Source of the DNA: Aquicoccus porphyridii
GTDB taxonomy: Bacteria; Pseudomonadota; Alphaproteobacteria; Rhodobacterales; Rhodobacteraceae
Assembly: GCF_008369105.1 (NCBI RefSeq)
Contig: NZ_VINQ01000017.1
Location: 19,560 to 83,559, forward strand
DNA: 64,000 nucleotides
Direction: 5' to 3'
This document shows, one piece after another, positions 8,135 through 15,710 of this stretch. The notes under the pieces were generated by a model, which made no database searches, was not told the DNA's origin, and saw only the letters and a program-made list of their open reading frames with translations. The first letter of the stretch is position 1. Every line of letters begins with the position of its first letter. The position numbers and the translations under genes are program-made.

Positions 8135-10072
8135 CTACCCATTCTTCCCCTCCAGATACCTTCTCTTCGCCGCCTCGGTCCGCTGCATGTCGCGCACCAT
8201 GTTGGCAATCGCCACCTCGTCGGACTTGTCGGCATAGCGGAATTCCGAATCCGCGTAGCGGTTGATCTCCTGCACCACCATCTCGACCGTGATCGGCTGG
8301 CGCAACTCCTCGATCATGCCCGCCTTGGTCTCGTAATCCTTGAAGAGGAACAGGTCCGGCTCTTCCATCCATTCGTCGGGCAGTTCGAAATCCATCGCCC
8401 GCACCTTCACGGCATCGGTGATGTTCTTGATCGCGCGGCCGGTGAAACGCGGGTCCGCTTCCTGGATGGCCTTGAGATAGGTGCCGAGCTTGGCAATCGT
8501 GTCGAGCCGCCCGATCTCGGCCTCGACCCGCTCATAGACCCCGATCAGCCCCTCTTCATGCGGCCGGTTATGCGATTCAAACGACCGTGCCACCGCGCGC
8601 CGGATCTCCTGCGCGGCATAAAGCTCATGATCGCCCAGCGGAATGTCATGCTTGCGCCCCATCAGCAGGTGCAGGATGTCGATGTAATCCTCGCGCGTCT
8701 GCGGCCCGTCGACAAGGAACCGCGCCCCCGCCCGCTGGCGTAGCGCATCGTCCACGTTCTCGGGAAAGTTCGAGAACATGCCGAAGGTGCAATTGCCCCG
8801 CACCACCGTATTGGCCCCGGCAAAGGCCTCCATGAACACGGCCGTCACCTCCTGCTGGCCCGCGCTTGATTGCCGGTCGCCGCGCTTGCCCGCGATCTGG
8901 TCGATATCGTCGATCGTGCCGAACCCGATCACGTTCGGGTCGAGCACGCCCTGCACGAACGCCTTGGCATTCTGCCCCGACTTGCCCTGGTAGCTGTCGA
9001 TATTGTCGATGCCGAAATTCTGATAGCGGAACGGGTATCCCGCGTTGTCGCAATATCCCTTGAGCAGCCCCGCCATCATCTGGATGAGCGTGGTCTTGCC
9101 CGTCCCCGGCGCGCCGTCGCCCATGAAGGTAAAGATGAACCCGCCCAGTTCGGCAAAGGGGTTCAGGTGACGCTCGAAATCATAGGCCATCAGCATCTTC
9201 GAAAGCCGCAGCGCCTGGTACTTGGCGATATGGTTGCCCACCACCTCATGCGGCTTCTTGAAGGTCATGGTCAGGACCGAGCCCTTGGCCGCCCGCGCCG
9301 GTGTGAAGCCGCGGATCTGGAAATCGTCGGCCTCGACCTTCCACGCCGCGCCGGTGAACGGCTCCAGCCGCGCCGCGTTCTGGGCGCGCAGGGCGACTTT
9401 TTCCATCACCTGCTCGGCAAAGGCACAAACCGTCGCCACCAGCCGCGCATCGTCGCCCGCGAAGGCGGAAATGTCCTGGTCCAGCTCCCACAACGCGCCA
9501 TGCAGCGCCAGTTGGCCATTGTCGGTCAACACCTCCTCGACCTCGCCCACCTCGACACTGACCTCGCCCAGATGCGGGGAGAGCAGAAACGCGGTGGCGT
9601 TGGCAAAGACATGCAGCGTGATCAGCGCCTCGGCGCTCAGAAGCTCGGCAAACTCGGTCTTGCGATCCGGCGGCAACGCCCCTTCAAGGTTCGCCCGCTT
9701 CAACTCGGCCAGCCCGACCTGCGCGCCATAGGTCTCGGCCAGCGCCAGCGCGATCGCAAGCGCCCGCCGCAGCCCGTTCATCACGCTCGCCTGCGCCGGG
9801 CTCACCAGCGGGTCATCGCCATCCGCCGCCTCGATCCGCGCGATCAACTGCACCCCCTCGGGCCGCGCCGTCGAGCGCGTCACCAACCCCGGCGTGGTGG
9901 TGCGAAACCGCCGCCGCGTGCCGATCCCCGCCGAGCGCTCGACCTCGGGCGCGTCCTTGCCCTTGCCGATCCGCGGCGTGTGATCGAACCCCAGAAGCAG
10001 CGCCGCCGCCGCCGGGTAATGCTTGCGGATATCCTCTTCCCGCAGCTCCATCTGATCGCTTGTCCGGCTCAT
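8135..10072 (-). CDS. AAA+ ATPase of uncharacterised operon
   Basis: A 645-residue protein with an N-terminal helical region (about 1-300) of no recognised family and a classical AAA+ module behind it. The Walker A is GAPGTGKT (about 320-327), the Walker B-like strand GFGTIDDIDQI (about 383-393) ends in DD, and a putative arginine-finger region ALRQRAGARF lies near 443-452. There is a C-terminal helical lid of about 190 residues. It has no membrane segments, protease domain or DNA-binding motif that I can see. As the only evident energy-using enzyme of the operon it probably remodels one of the neighbouring proteins. It differs from MoxR and ClpX types in lacking their neighbours (VWA protein, ClpP). 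Confidence 0.85.
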   Translation of the reverse strand: MSRTSDQMELREEDIRKHYPAAAALLLGFDHTPRIGKGKDAPEVERSAGIGTRRRFRTTTPGLVTRSTARPEGVQLIARIEAADGDDPLVSPAQASVMNGLRRALAIALALAETYGAQVGLAELKRANLEGALPPDRKTEFAELLSAEALITLHVFANATAFLLSPHLGEVSVEVGEVEEVLTDNGQLALHGALWELDQDISAFAGDDARLVATVCAFAEQVMEKVALRAQNAARLEPFTGAAWKVEADDFQIRGFTPARAAKGSVLTMTFKKPHEVVGNHIAKYQALRLSKMLMAYDFERHLNPFAELGGFIFTFMGDGAPGTGKTTLIQMMAGLLKGYCDNAGYPFRYQNFGIDNIDSYQGKSGQNAKAFVQGVLDPNVIGFGTIDDIDQIAGKRGDRQSSAGQQEVTAVFMEAFAGANTVVRGNCTFGMFSNFPENVDDALRQRAGARFLVDGPQTREDYIDILHLLMGRKHDIPLGDHELYAAQEIRRAVARSFESHNRPHEEGLIGVYERVEAEIGRLDTIAKLGTYLKAIQEADPRFTGRAIKNITDAVKVRAMDFELPDEWMEEPDLFLFKDYETKAGMIEELRQPITVEMVVQEINRYADSEFRYADKSDEVAIANMVRDMQRTEAAKRRYLEGKNG

Positions 10073-10090
10073 CTCTTATTCAAACCCATG

Positions 10091-10116
10091 CTTCATCTTG
10101 CCAAAAATACTCACCC
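10091..10116. repeat. Dispersed intergenic repeat, copy 1
   Basis: CTTCATCTTGCC followed by AAAAATACTC and CCCC. Related sequences recur at 14752-14777 and 23013-23040, always at a gene boundary. This copy sits between the AAA+ gene and the gene upstream of it and lacks the G-rich hairpin of the others. Confidence 0.5.
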
Positions 10117-10140
10117 CGAACCTTCGCCCGAAAACCCGTC

Positions 10141-11307
10141 CTACCGATAACTCAGCACCCGCCCCCCGGCGCCGACCACGAACTTGCGCACCCCCGAGAA
10201 CCCCGGCGGCTGGCGCTCCTCCAACACCTGGTAGGGCCGTTGCGGCAGGATGATCGCGCGCTCGGTGCGCGTCGCCCCCGTATCCACCCCGCGCCCCGAA
10301 AACGGGTCGAGCGCGAACACCTCCCGCTCCACCGTCGAGAACCAGCCCGCGCGCGCCTCGCTCACCCGCTCGCTTTCGAGCTCCTCGACCGTCCAGGCCA
10401 GCGCCCAGTCCTGCCCCTCCGGCGCGTGCGCATCGCGCAGCACCTCGCGCAGCGGCCCGCTCTGTTGCGTATAGGCGTGGCTATACATCGGCCCCAGGTG
10501 GAACCGGCGCAGCAGCTTGGGGTGCAGGTCGTCGAAATCCTCGTCGAACCCCCGCGCGATGGTCAGAAGCTTCAGCCCCCCCACCGACTGTCCCATCAGG
10601 TGCGCCTGCGCCTCGGGCCAGCGCCGCTCGTCCTTGGGCAGGGCCGTGCGCCCCGAATCCTCGACCTCCATGAGATAGATCGTGGGCAGGTTGACCATGC
10701 TGTCATAGACCGCCCAATGCAGCAGGTAACGCCGCCGCCGCTCGCCCGCATCGCCAAGCCAGATCGCCTGTGGATCGTTGCGCGCCCAAAACAGGTCGCC
10801 GCGCAGCAATTCCTCGTAATAAAGCCGCTGCGACAGCGCGAATTGCAGCTTGGTGGGAATCTCGCGCTCGCCCAGGATCTTGCGCAGCATCTCGTCCTTG
10901 AGCGTCTCGGTGTCGGCCATGTTTTCGAGATGCTTTGCCGCCTGCGCCGCGTCATTGGCCATCACCAGCAACTCGTTGAACACCGGGAACCCGCTTTCGA
11001 CCCGGTCCATCTCAAGCACGCCGAAAAACCGCCCCGTGTCCCGGCCCGCCATCAGGTACTTCATGCTCAGCGCCCGGAAGGTATAGCCCAGCGCCGCGAC
11101 ATAGCGGGTCAGGATCTTCACCTCGGTATCGCTCAGATCGCCCTCGGCGCGCATCTGTGCGGCCACCCGCGTGAGGTGGGTGGTGATGGTGCGGAACTTG
11201 GCGAAATAGCGGCGGCTGGCAAAGGTATCCTTCAGGCCCACGTGATCGCGGTCCCCGGTGATCGCGTCGCGGCGGTCGGTGATGTCAGTTTCCGGCATGA
11301 AAGGCAT
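10141..11307 (-). CDS. Uncharacterised 388-aa soluble protein of the AAA+ operon
   Basis: A 388-residue protein without signal peptide or obvious membrane segments. I do not recognise a domain. It is mostly helical in its first half (many Leu/Ala heptad-like stretches, residues about 40-200) and more beta-like in the C-terminal third, which ends in a glycine-rich VVGAGGRVLSYR. The first codon may instead be the ATG at 11298. It lies 87 bases downstream of the coiled-coil gene and 68 bases upstream of the AAA+ gene on the same strand, so cotranscription is likely. The consistent spacing and orientation suggest a physical partner in the same complex, an inference from linkage. Confidence 0.7.
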   Translation of the reverse strand: MPFMPETDITDRRDAITGDRDHVGLKDTFASRRYFAKFRTITTHLTRVAAQMRAEGDLSDTEVKILTRYVAALGYTFRALSMKYLMAGRDTGRFFGVLEMDRVESGFPVFNELLVMANDAAQAAKHLENMADTETLKDEMLRKILGEREIPTKLQFALSQRLYYEELLRGDLFWARNDPQAIWLGDAGERRRRYLLHWAVYDSMVNLPTIYLMEVEDSGRTALPKDERRWPEAQAHLMGQSVGGLKLLTIARGFDEDFDDLHPKLLRRFHLGPMYSHAYTQQSGPLREVLRDAHAPEGQDWALAWTVEELESERVSEARAGWFSTVEREVFALDPFSGRGVDTGATRTERAIILPQRPYQVLEERQPPGFSGVRKFVVGAGGRVLSYR

Positions 11308-11394
11308 CCTGCCCTGTCGTCTTGATGTTCCGAGGGCAGGCAGGTGCTATCCGGCGTTGCACACCGGGCACCGCTCTGACCTCGAGCGCGCGCA

Positions 11395-12474
11395 TCACGC
11401 CCCGTAAAGGTTCTTGTCGTGTTTCTCGACGATCTTCTGGAACCGCCGGGCGAACCGCTCGTCGGCCTTGGCCTTGGCCTCCAGAACCTCGCGCGCGAAC
11501 ACCATGTGGCCCTCATGCGCCTCCATCATGTCGGCCATCCGCTGGTTGGTGGCCGCCCCGATCGCCGCCATCGACGTTTGCGCCTCCTTGTCGGTCTCGA
11601 CCCCGATCTCGTTGATCCGGTGCGCCACGTCCTGCTGCTGCGCGGTCTTGAGCGATTTGCTCAGCGCATCGTAAAGCACCACGCGCTGTTTCGTATCCGT
11701 CTGCAACTTGTTGATCAGGACCATCTGCGTCGCCGCCTGGTTCTGCAAGCTGTCGATCCAGGTCTTGCCCTTCTCGATATAGCGTTCCAGCGTCTGGCTC
11801 TTGGCGAGCTTCACCTGCTCGTCCTGCACCATCTCGTTGTATTTCGCGTTGAGCTGCGCCAGTTCCGTTTCCAGCCGCGTGCGCGCCGCCGCGTCTTGTT
11901 CCACCGCGATCTTGTTTTCCAACTCGATGATCTTGGGGTCCATCGCCTTGATCTCGGTGCGCAGGGATTCAAGCGCGCCCACCGTCACCTCGCGCTCGTC
12001 CAGCGTTTCCGAGAGGTTGGCCTCGACCTGTTCCTTCTGCCTGTTCAACTCGTCAAGCTGACCTTGCAACAACTGGGTGATGACGTCGGATTTCGCGATC
12101 AGGTCCTGCAACTTGTCGTCGATGCTCGCCGTGCGCATCCGCTCCTGGCGCATCGATTCCGACTTGCCCCGCGAAAAGATGCCGACAAAGCTCTCCCACG
12201 CGGTTTTCGAGCGCATCTCGTCGAAATCCTTGGAAAATGCCGCCGTCACATCGTCGAGCCCCATGATGAGTTCCGCGATATTGGCGTTCATCATCTCGGT
12301 ATGGGCATGCACCTCGTCCAGCGTCGCATTCTCGATGTCGATGGCGATATCCTCGCCGGTCTTCATCTTCTGCCGGGCGCTGTCGATCCGGCCAGTGAGT
12401 TCCGACATTTTCGCCTGCGCTTCGGCCACCTGCTTTTGCGATTCCAGAACCTGTTCCTCGAAATTCGCCATCAT
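11395..12474 (-). CDS. Coiled-coil protein, distantly TelA-like, first gene of the AAA+ operon
   Basis: A 359-residue, highly charged protein that is almost entirely predicted coiled coil, with heptad-like stretches at about 1-40, 120-230 and 300-350. The segment around IDSLQNQAATQMVLINKLQ and the following VVLYDALSKSLKTAQQQ is weakly reminiscent of the conserved half of TelA/KlaA (toxic anion resistance) proteins, but the match is not secure. There is no signal peptide or membrane segment. An adjacent second ATG at 12471 has better spacing to the AAGGGAG ribosome-binding site. It heads the six-gene operon and is divergent from the cyclase gene across about 215 bases. It could be a scaffold or the substrate remodelled by the AAA+ protein. 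Confidence 0.75.
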   Translation of the reverse strand: MMANFEEQVLESQKQVAEAQAKMSELTGRIDSARQKMKTGEDIAIDIENATLDEVHAHTEMMNANIAELIMGLDDVTAAFSKDFDEMRSKTAWESFVGIFSRGKSESMRQERMRTASIDDKLQDLIAKSDVITQLLQGQLDELNRQKEQVEANLSETLDEREVTVGALESLRTEIKAMDPKIIELENKIAVEQDAAARTRLETELAQLNAKYNEMVQDEQVKLAKSQTLERYIEKGKTWIDSLQNQAATQMVLINKLQTDTKQRVVLYDALSKSLKTAQQQDVAHRINEIGVETDKEAQTSMAAIGAATNQRMADMMEAHEGHMVFAREVLEAKAKADERFARRFQKIVEKHDKNLYGA

Positions 12475-12689
12475 TTACTCCCTTCCGGTCAATCGCCTGG
12501 TGAGCATATAGTGCATGTTAATGCAATTTACATCCGCCCGCTTTCAGAAATTGCCCAAATTGTCGCAAAAGCAAGGGTCAAAGGGAAGGGGAAAGGTAAC
12601 GCGGACCTCGCCCCGGCCAAAGCTTTCTGGCGCGACTCACTTCCCGTGCTAGGCTGACCCCCTCAACAGGGACAAATGGAGTGAAAACC

Positions 12690-13508
12690 ATGTGTGATAT
12701 CTGCGTCATGAACGCCGTGAAAAAGAAAATGCTCTCGCGGCGCGATCTGTTCAGGGGGGCGGCCATGGCCGGTGCCGCCGCCGCCATCGGCGGCACAGCG
12801 GCCACGCCCGCGCTGGCTGCGGGCCATGCGGCGGGGCCAACCGACATGACCCACACGTTGCACCGCAACTTTCCGACCTTCTTCGGCGATCCGCAATATT
12901 CCGAAGAGCAGTTGTTCAACTACGCCGAACATAGCTTCAACCTGAAGCAACTCACCGTCAACGAACACACCGGCACCCATGTCGATGCGCCGCTGCATTT
13001 CTCGGCCGACGGGGCCTCGGTTGACGAGATCCCGATCGAGCAACTGGTCGCGCCGCTCTGCATCATCGACATCGCCGCCCGCGCCGAGGATGATCCCGAC
13101 GCGCAGGTGACACCCGATGACATCAGCGCGTGGATCGCCACCCATGGCGAGATCCCGGCCAATGCCTGCGTCGCGATGCATTCGGGCTGGGGGCCCAAGG
13201 TGAACGGCGACGGGTTCCGCAATTTCGACGGTGAGGCGATGCATTTCCCGGGCTTCCATGTCGAGGCCGCGACCATGCTGATCGAGGAAACCGGCGCGAT
13301 GTCGATCGCGGTCGATACGCTTTCGCTCGATCACGGGCCGTCGCCCGATTTCGCCACCCATTACGCGTGGCTGCCCACGGGCCGGTTCGGGATCGAATGT
13401 GTCGCCAATCTCGACATGCTGCCCGCTGCGGGCGCGACGCTGGTCATTGGCGCGCCCAAGCATCGCGGCGGCACCGGCGGCCCGGCCCGGCTCATCGCGC
13501 TGGCCTGA
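12690..13508 (+). CDS. Cyclase-family metal-dependent hydrolase with Tat signal
   Basis: A 272-residue member of the cyclase/KynB-like family (PF04199), whose members are metal-dependent hydrolases such as arylformamidase and isatin hydrolase. The metal-site signature HTGTHVDAPLH lies at about 93-103, with a further conserved histidine in LDHGPSPDFATHYAW. The N-terminus has a twin-arginine motif (SRRDLFRG, about 16-23), a hydrophobic stretch and an ALA cleavage site near 43, so a periplasmic enzyme is predicted. A short CDIC motif precedes the Tat signal. The ATG at 12690 is preceded by TGGAG; an in-frame GTG at 12681 is less likely. The substrate cannot be assigned. A formamidase-like alpha/beta hydrolase lies 1.3 kb downstream of it. 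Confidence 0.85.
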   Translation: MCDICVMNAVKKKMLSRRDLFRGAAMAGAAAAIGGTAATPALAAGHAAGPTDMTHTLHRNFPTFFGDPQYSEEQLFNYAEHSFNLKQLTVNEHTGTHVDAPLHFSADGASVDEIPIEQLVAPLCIIDIAARAEDDPDAQVTPDDISAWIATHGEIPANACVAMHSGWGPKVNGDGFRNFDGEAMHFPGFHVEAATMLIEETGAMSIAVDTLSLDHGPSPDFATHYAWLPTGRFGIECVANLDMLPAAGATLVIGAPKHRGGTGGPARLIALA

Positions 13509-13543
13509 ACACGGGCTTGGTCTCGCCGCGCGTTGCGTGAAAG

Positions 13544-13610
13544 GTTAACGACAAAGGCGGCCTCCCCCGGCAGCCGGATGGCAGCCGGGGGGTGCGCGCA
13601 AGTCACCCCC
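13544..13610 (-). repeat. Tandem 11-bp repeat element upstream of the P1 peptidase (copy A)
   Basis: Read on the minus strand: GGGGGTGAC (13610-13602), then two 11-12-bp units, CCGGCTGCCAT and CCGGCTGCCGGG (13588-13566), then GTTAAC (13549-13544). The same ordered arrangement with three units occurs at 41467-41533. In both places the GGGGGTGAC end is nearest the start of the downstream gene, here 150 bases away. Confidence 0.65.
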
Positions 13611-13759
13611 CGTTTTCGCGCCGTCGGGCCAATTCCTTAGCGCGGCGCCCGCAGCCCTCGCCATGATGCGCGCACCGGTGCAGGATTTCCCCTTGCCGAT
13701 CCCGCGCGATCTGGCAGGATGTCAAAAAGTCCTGTGAAATCAAAGGAAAGGAACAGCCC

Positions 13760-14749
13760 ATGACCGCCCGCCCCGGTGCAAGAAACTTGATCACCGACGT
13801 CGAGGGCCTGTTGGTCGGCCATGCATCCGATACGCGGATCAAGACCGGCTGCACCGTCCTACTCGCCAACAAACCCTTCACCTGCGGCGTCCACGTCATG
13901 GGCGGCGCCCCCGGCTCCCGCGAAACCGATCTGCTCGCGCCTGACAAGACGGTGGAACAGGTCGATGCGCTGGTGCTTTCGGGCGGGTCGGCCTTCGGGC
14001 TCGATGCGGCCTCGGGCGTGGCCGACGGGTTGCGTGCGCAGGGGCGCGGTTTCGCCGTGGGCGATCAGCGGGTGCCAATCGTGCCCGGCGCGATTCTCTT
14101 TGACCTGATCAATGGCGGTGACAAGGCGTGGGGCGAGAACCCCTACAAGGTGCTTGGCGGGCAAGCCCTTGACGGAACGTCGGAAAAATTTGATCTCGGC
14201 AGTGTCGGCGCCGGCGCCGGCGCGACCACGGCCAATCTCAAGGGCGGCCTCGGCTCGGCCTCGGTCATGCTGCCTTCGGGCCACACGGTGGGCGCGCTCG
14301 TGGCCGTGAACAGCCTTGGCGCGGCGACCGTGGGCGACACCCCGCATTTCTGGGCCGCACCGTTCGAGATCGACGACGAGTTCGGCGGTCTCGGCCCCTC
14401 GGCCATCTTTCCCGAACCGCATGTCCCGCCGACCAAGCTGGCGGCGCATGCCAACACCACGATCGGGATCGTTGCCACCGATGCCCAACTCACGCAGGCG
14501 CAATGCACCCGCGTCGCCACCGCCGCCCATGACGGCTTTGCCCGCGCGCTTTTCCCGTCGCATACGCCGATGGATGGTGACCTGATCTTTGCGGCCGCTA
14601 CCGGTGCACGATCGCTGGAAAACCCCTTGGCCGACACGCTTTATCTCGGTCACGCCGCTGCGATTGCCATGGCGCGTGCCATCGCCCGCGCAGTGTTTCA
14701 CGCAACCCCGGCAGAGGGCGACATGTTCCCCTGCTGGTCTTCTCTTTGA
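13760..14749 (+). CDS. P1 family (DmpA-type) peptidase
   Basis: A 329-residue protein of peptidase family S58/P1, Ntn-fold aminopeptidases that self-cleave into two chains. Recognisable segments are ITDVEGLLVGHA at the start, ALVLSGGSAFGLDAASGV (about 71-88), GAGAGATTANLKGG (about 150-163) and VGALVAVNSLG (about 176-186), which lies where the internal processing site is expected. A Gly/Ala-rich C-terminus follows. There is no signal peptide, so it is cytosolic. AAGGAAAGG precedes the start. The family acts on beta-peptides, D-amino-acid amides or pantetheine-like amides; the substrate here is unknown. Its 5' region shares a tandem-repeat element with the MFS gene at 40119-41348, hinting at co-regulation. 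Confidence 0.88.
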   Translation: MTARPGARNLITDVEGLLVGHASDTRIKTGCTVLLANKPFTCGVHVMGGAPGSRETDLLAPDKTVEQVDALVLSGGSAFGLDAASGVADGLRAQGRGFAVGDQRVPIVPGAILFDLINGGDKAWGENPYKVLGGQALDGTSEKFDLGSVGAGAGATTANLKGGLGSASVMLPSGHTVGALVAVNSLGAATVGDTPHFWAAPFEIDDEFGGLGPSAIFPEPHVPPTKLAAHANTTIGIVATDAQLTQAQCTRVATAAHDGFARALFPSHTPMDGDLIFAAATGARSLENPLADTLYLGHAAAIAMARAIARAVFHATPAEGDMFPCWSSL

Positions 14750-14776
14750 TCCTTCATCTTGCCCGAAATACTCCGG

Positions 14777-14805
14777 GGAGCGCGAGGGGTGGAACCCCTC
14801 GCTCC
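14777..14805. terminator. Convergent-gene hairpin after the P1 peptidase (with dispersed repeat, copy 2)
   Basis: GGAGCG-CG-AGGGGT (14777-14790) pairs with ACCCCTCGCTCC (14794-14805) apart from a CG bulge. It directly follows the dispersed repeat CTTCATCTTGCCCGAAATACTC (14753-14774). It lies between two convergent stop codons and could terminate both transcripts, although no T-tract is present. Confidence 0.55.
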
Positions 14806-14808
14806 GCC

Positions 14809-15600
14809 CTATCCCACAAGCAGTTCGACCAGATCGCTGTCGGCCAGTTCCAGTGGCTCGATCACGTCGAAATGATGCCGCCCCTCGGCCACCACGCAAT
14901 CGCAATTCCACGCGTGCGAAAGCCAACGGGCCTGATCAAGGAAAACAGGCCGCTCATCGCCCCCGACCCAGGCCGTGACCGGCACGTCAAGCCGGTCTTC
15001 CATCAGAACCGGGCTTTCGGCTGCGGCTTCTGCCGCGTCGAGCCGTAGTTCCGCATTCATCGAGGTGCGCAGAAGCGGGCGTAGATCCGCCACCGGAGAG
15101 ATCGGAACGACCCGGTGCAATCGCGTTGCCACCTCGTTTGCCAACATTCCGCGATCCAGCATCCGTGCCACCAGGTGCCCGCCCGCTGAATGCCCGGTCA
15201 GAACCATCGGTCCCGCCACCATATCGGCCATCACGCCCACCGCGCGGGCGATCTGCCGCGTGATCTGGCTGATCCGCACGGTCGGGCAAAGATCATAGGA
15301 CGGCATTGCCGCCGCCCATCCCCGCGTCACCGCCCCGGCGGCCAGGTGCGACCACGAGGACTTGTCGAACTTGAGCCAATATCCCCCATGCACAAACACG
15401 ATGAGCCCCTTCGGGGTGTCGCCGGGCAGGAACAGGTCGAACCGTTCGCGCGGGCGGGCTCCATAGGCAAGATCAAGCCGCACGCGATCCTCATGCGCCT
15501 GTTGCGTCCGCCACATCTCTGCCGCCTCGGCCCATTTGCCGGGAAACCGCTCGGCCCCCGGAATATGCGCGGCATTGGCATAAGCATCGTCCAGTTCCAC
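14809..15600 (-). CDS. Alpha/beta hydrolase, kynurenine-formamidase-like
   Basis: A 263-residue alpha/beta-hydrolase. The oxyanion-hole motif HGGYW is at about 71-75, as in eukaryote-type arylformamidases and related esterases. The nucleophile S138 lies in GHSAGG, and D215 (GGDE) and H243 (GRHHFD) complete the triad. There is no signal peptide. It is likely a small-substrate carboxylesterase or arylformamidase (N-formylkynurenine to kynurenine); no other kynurenine-pathway gene is visible, so the substrate is inferred from family resemblance. It is convergent with the P1 peptidase and divergent from the semialdehyde dehydrogenase, with 110 bases between the divergent starts. Confidence 0.85.
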   Translation of the reverse strand: MELDDAYANAAHIPGAERFPGKWAEAAEMWRTQQAHEDRVRLDLAYGARPRERFDLFLPGDTPKGLIVFVHGGYWLKFDKSSWSHLAAGAVTRGWAAAMPSYDLCPTVRISQITRQIARAVGVMADMVAGPMVLTGHSAGGHLVARMLDRGMLANEVATRLHRVVPISPVADLRPLLRTSMNAELRLDAAEAAAESPVLMEDRLDVPVTAWVGGDERPVFLDQARWLSHAWNCDCVVAEGRHHFDVIEPLELADSDLVELLVG

Positions 15601-15710
15601 CTGTCATTCCTCCCGATCTGGCCCTAGACAATCCTAGGCCCAAATGCTTTGCCTTGGCGAGACACTTTCCGCATTCTAAAAACTGACCCATGAAGGGGGA
15701 GGATACACTC

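Noticed and set aside
5670-12474. The unknown AAA+ operon as an anti-phage defence system or MoxR-VWA module.
   Set aside because: No nuclease, protease, deaminase, TIR, VWA or other defence effector is recognisable, and the surroundings are housekeeping genes without mobile-element signs.
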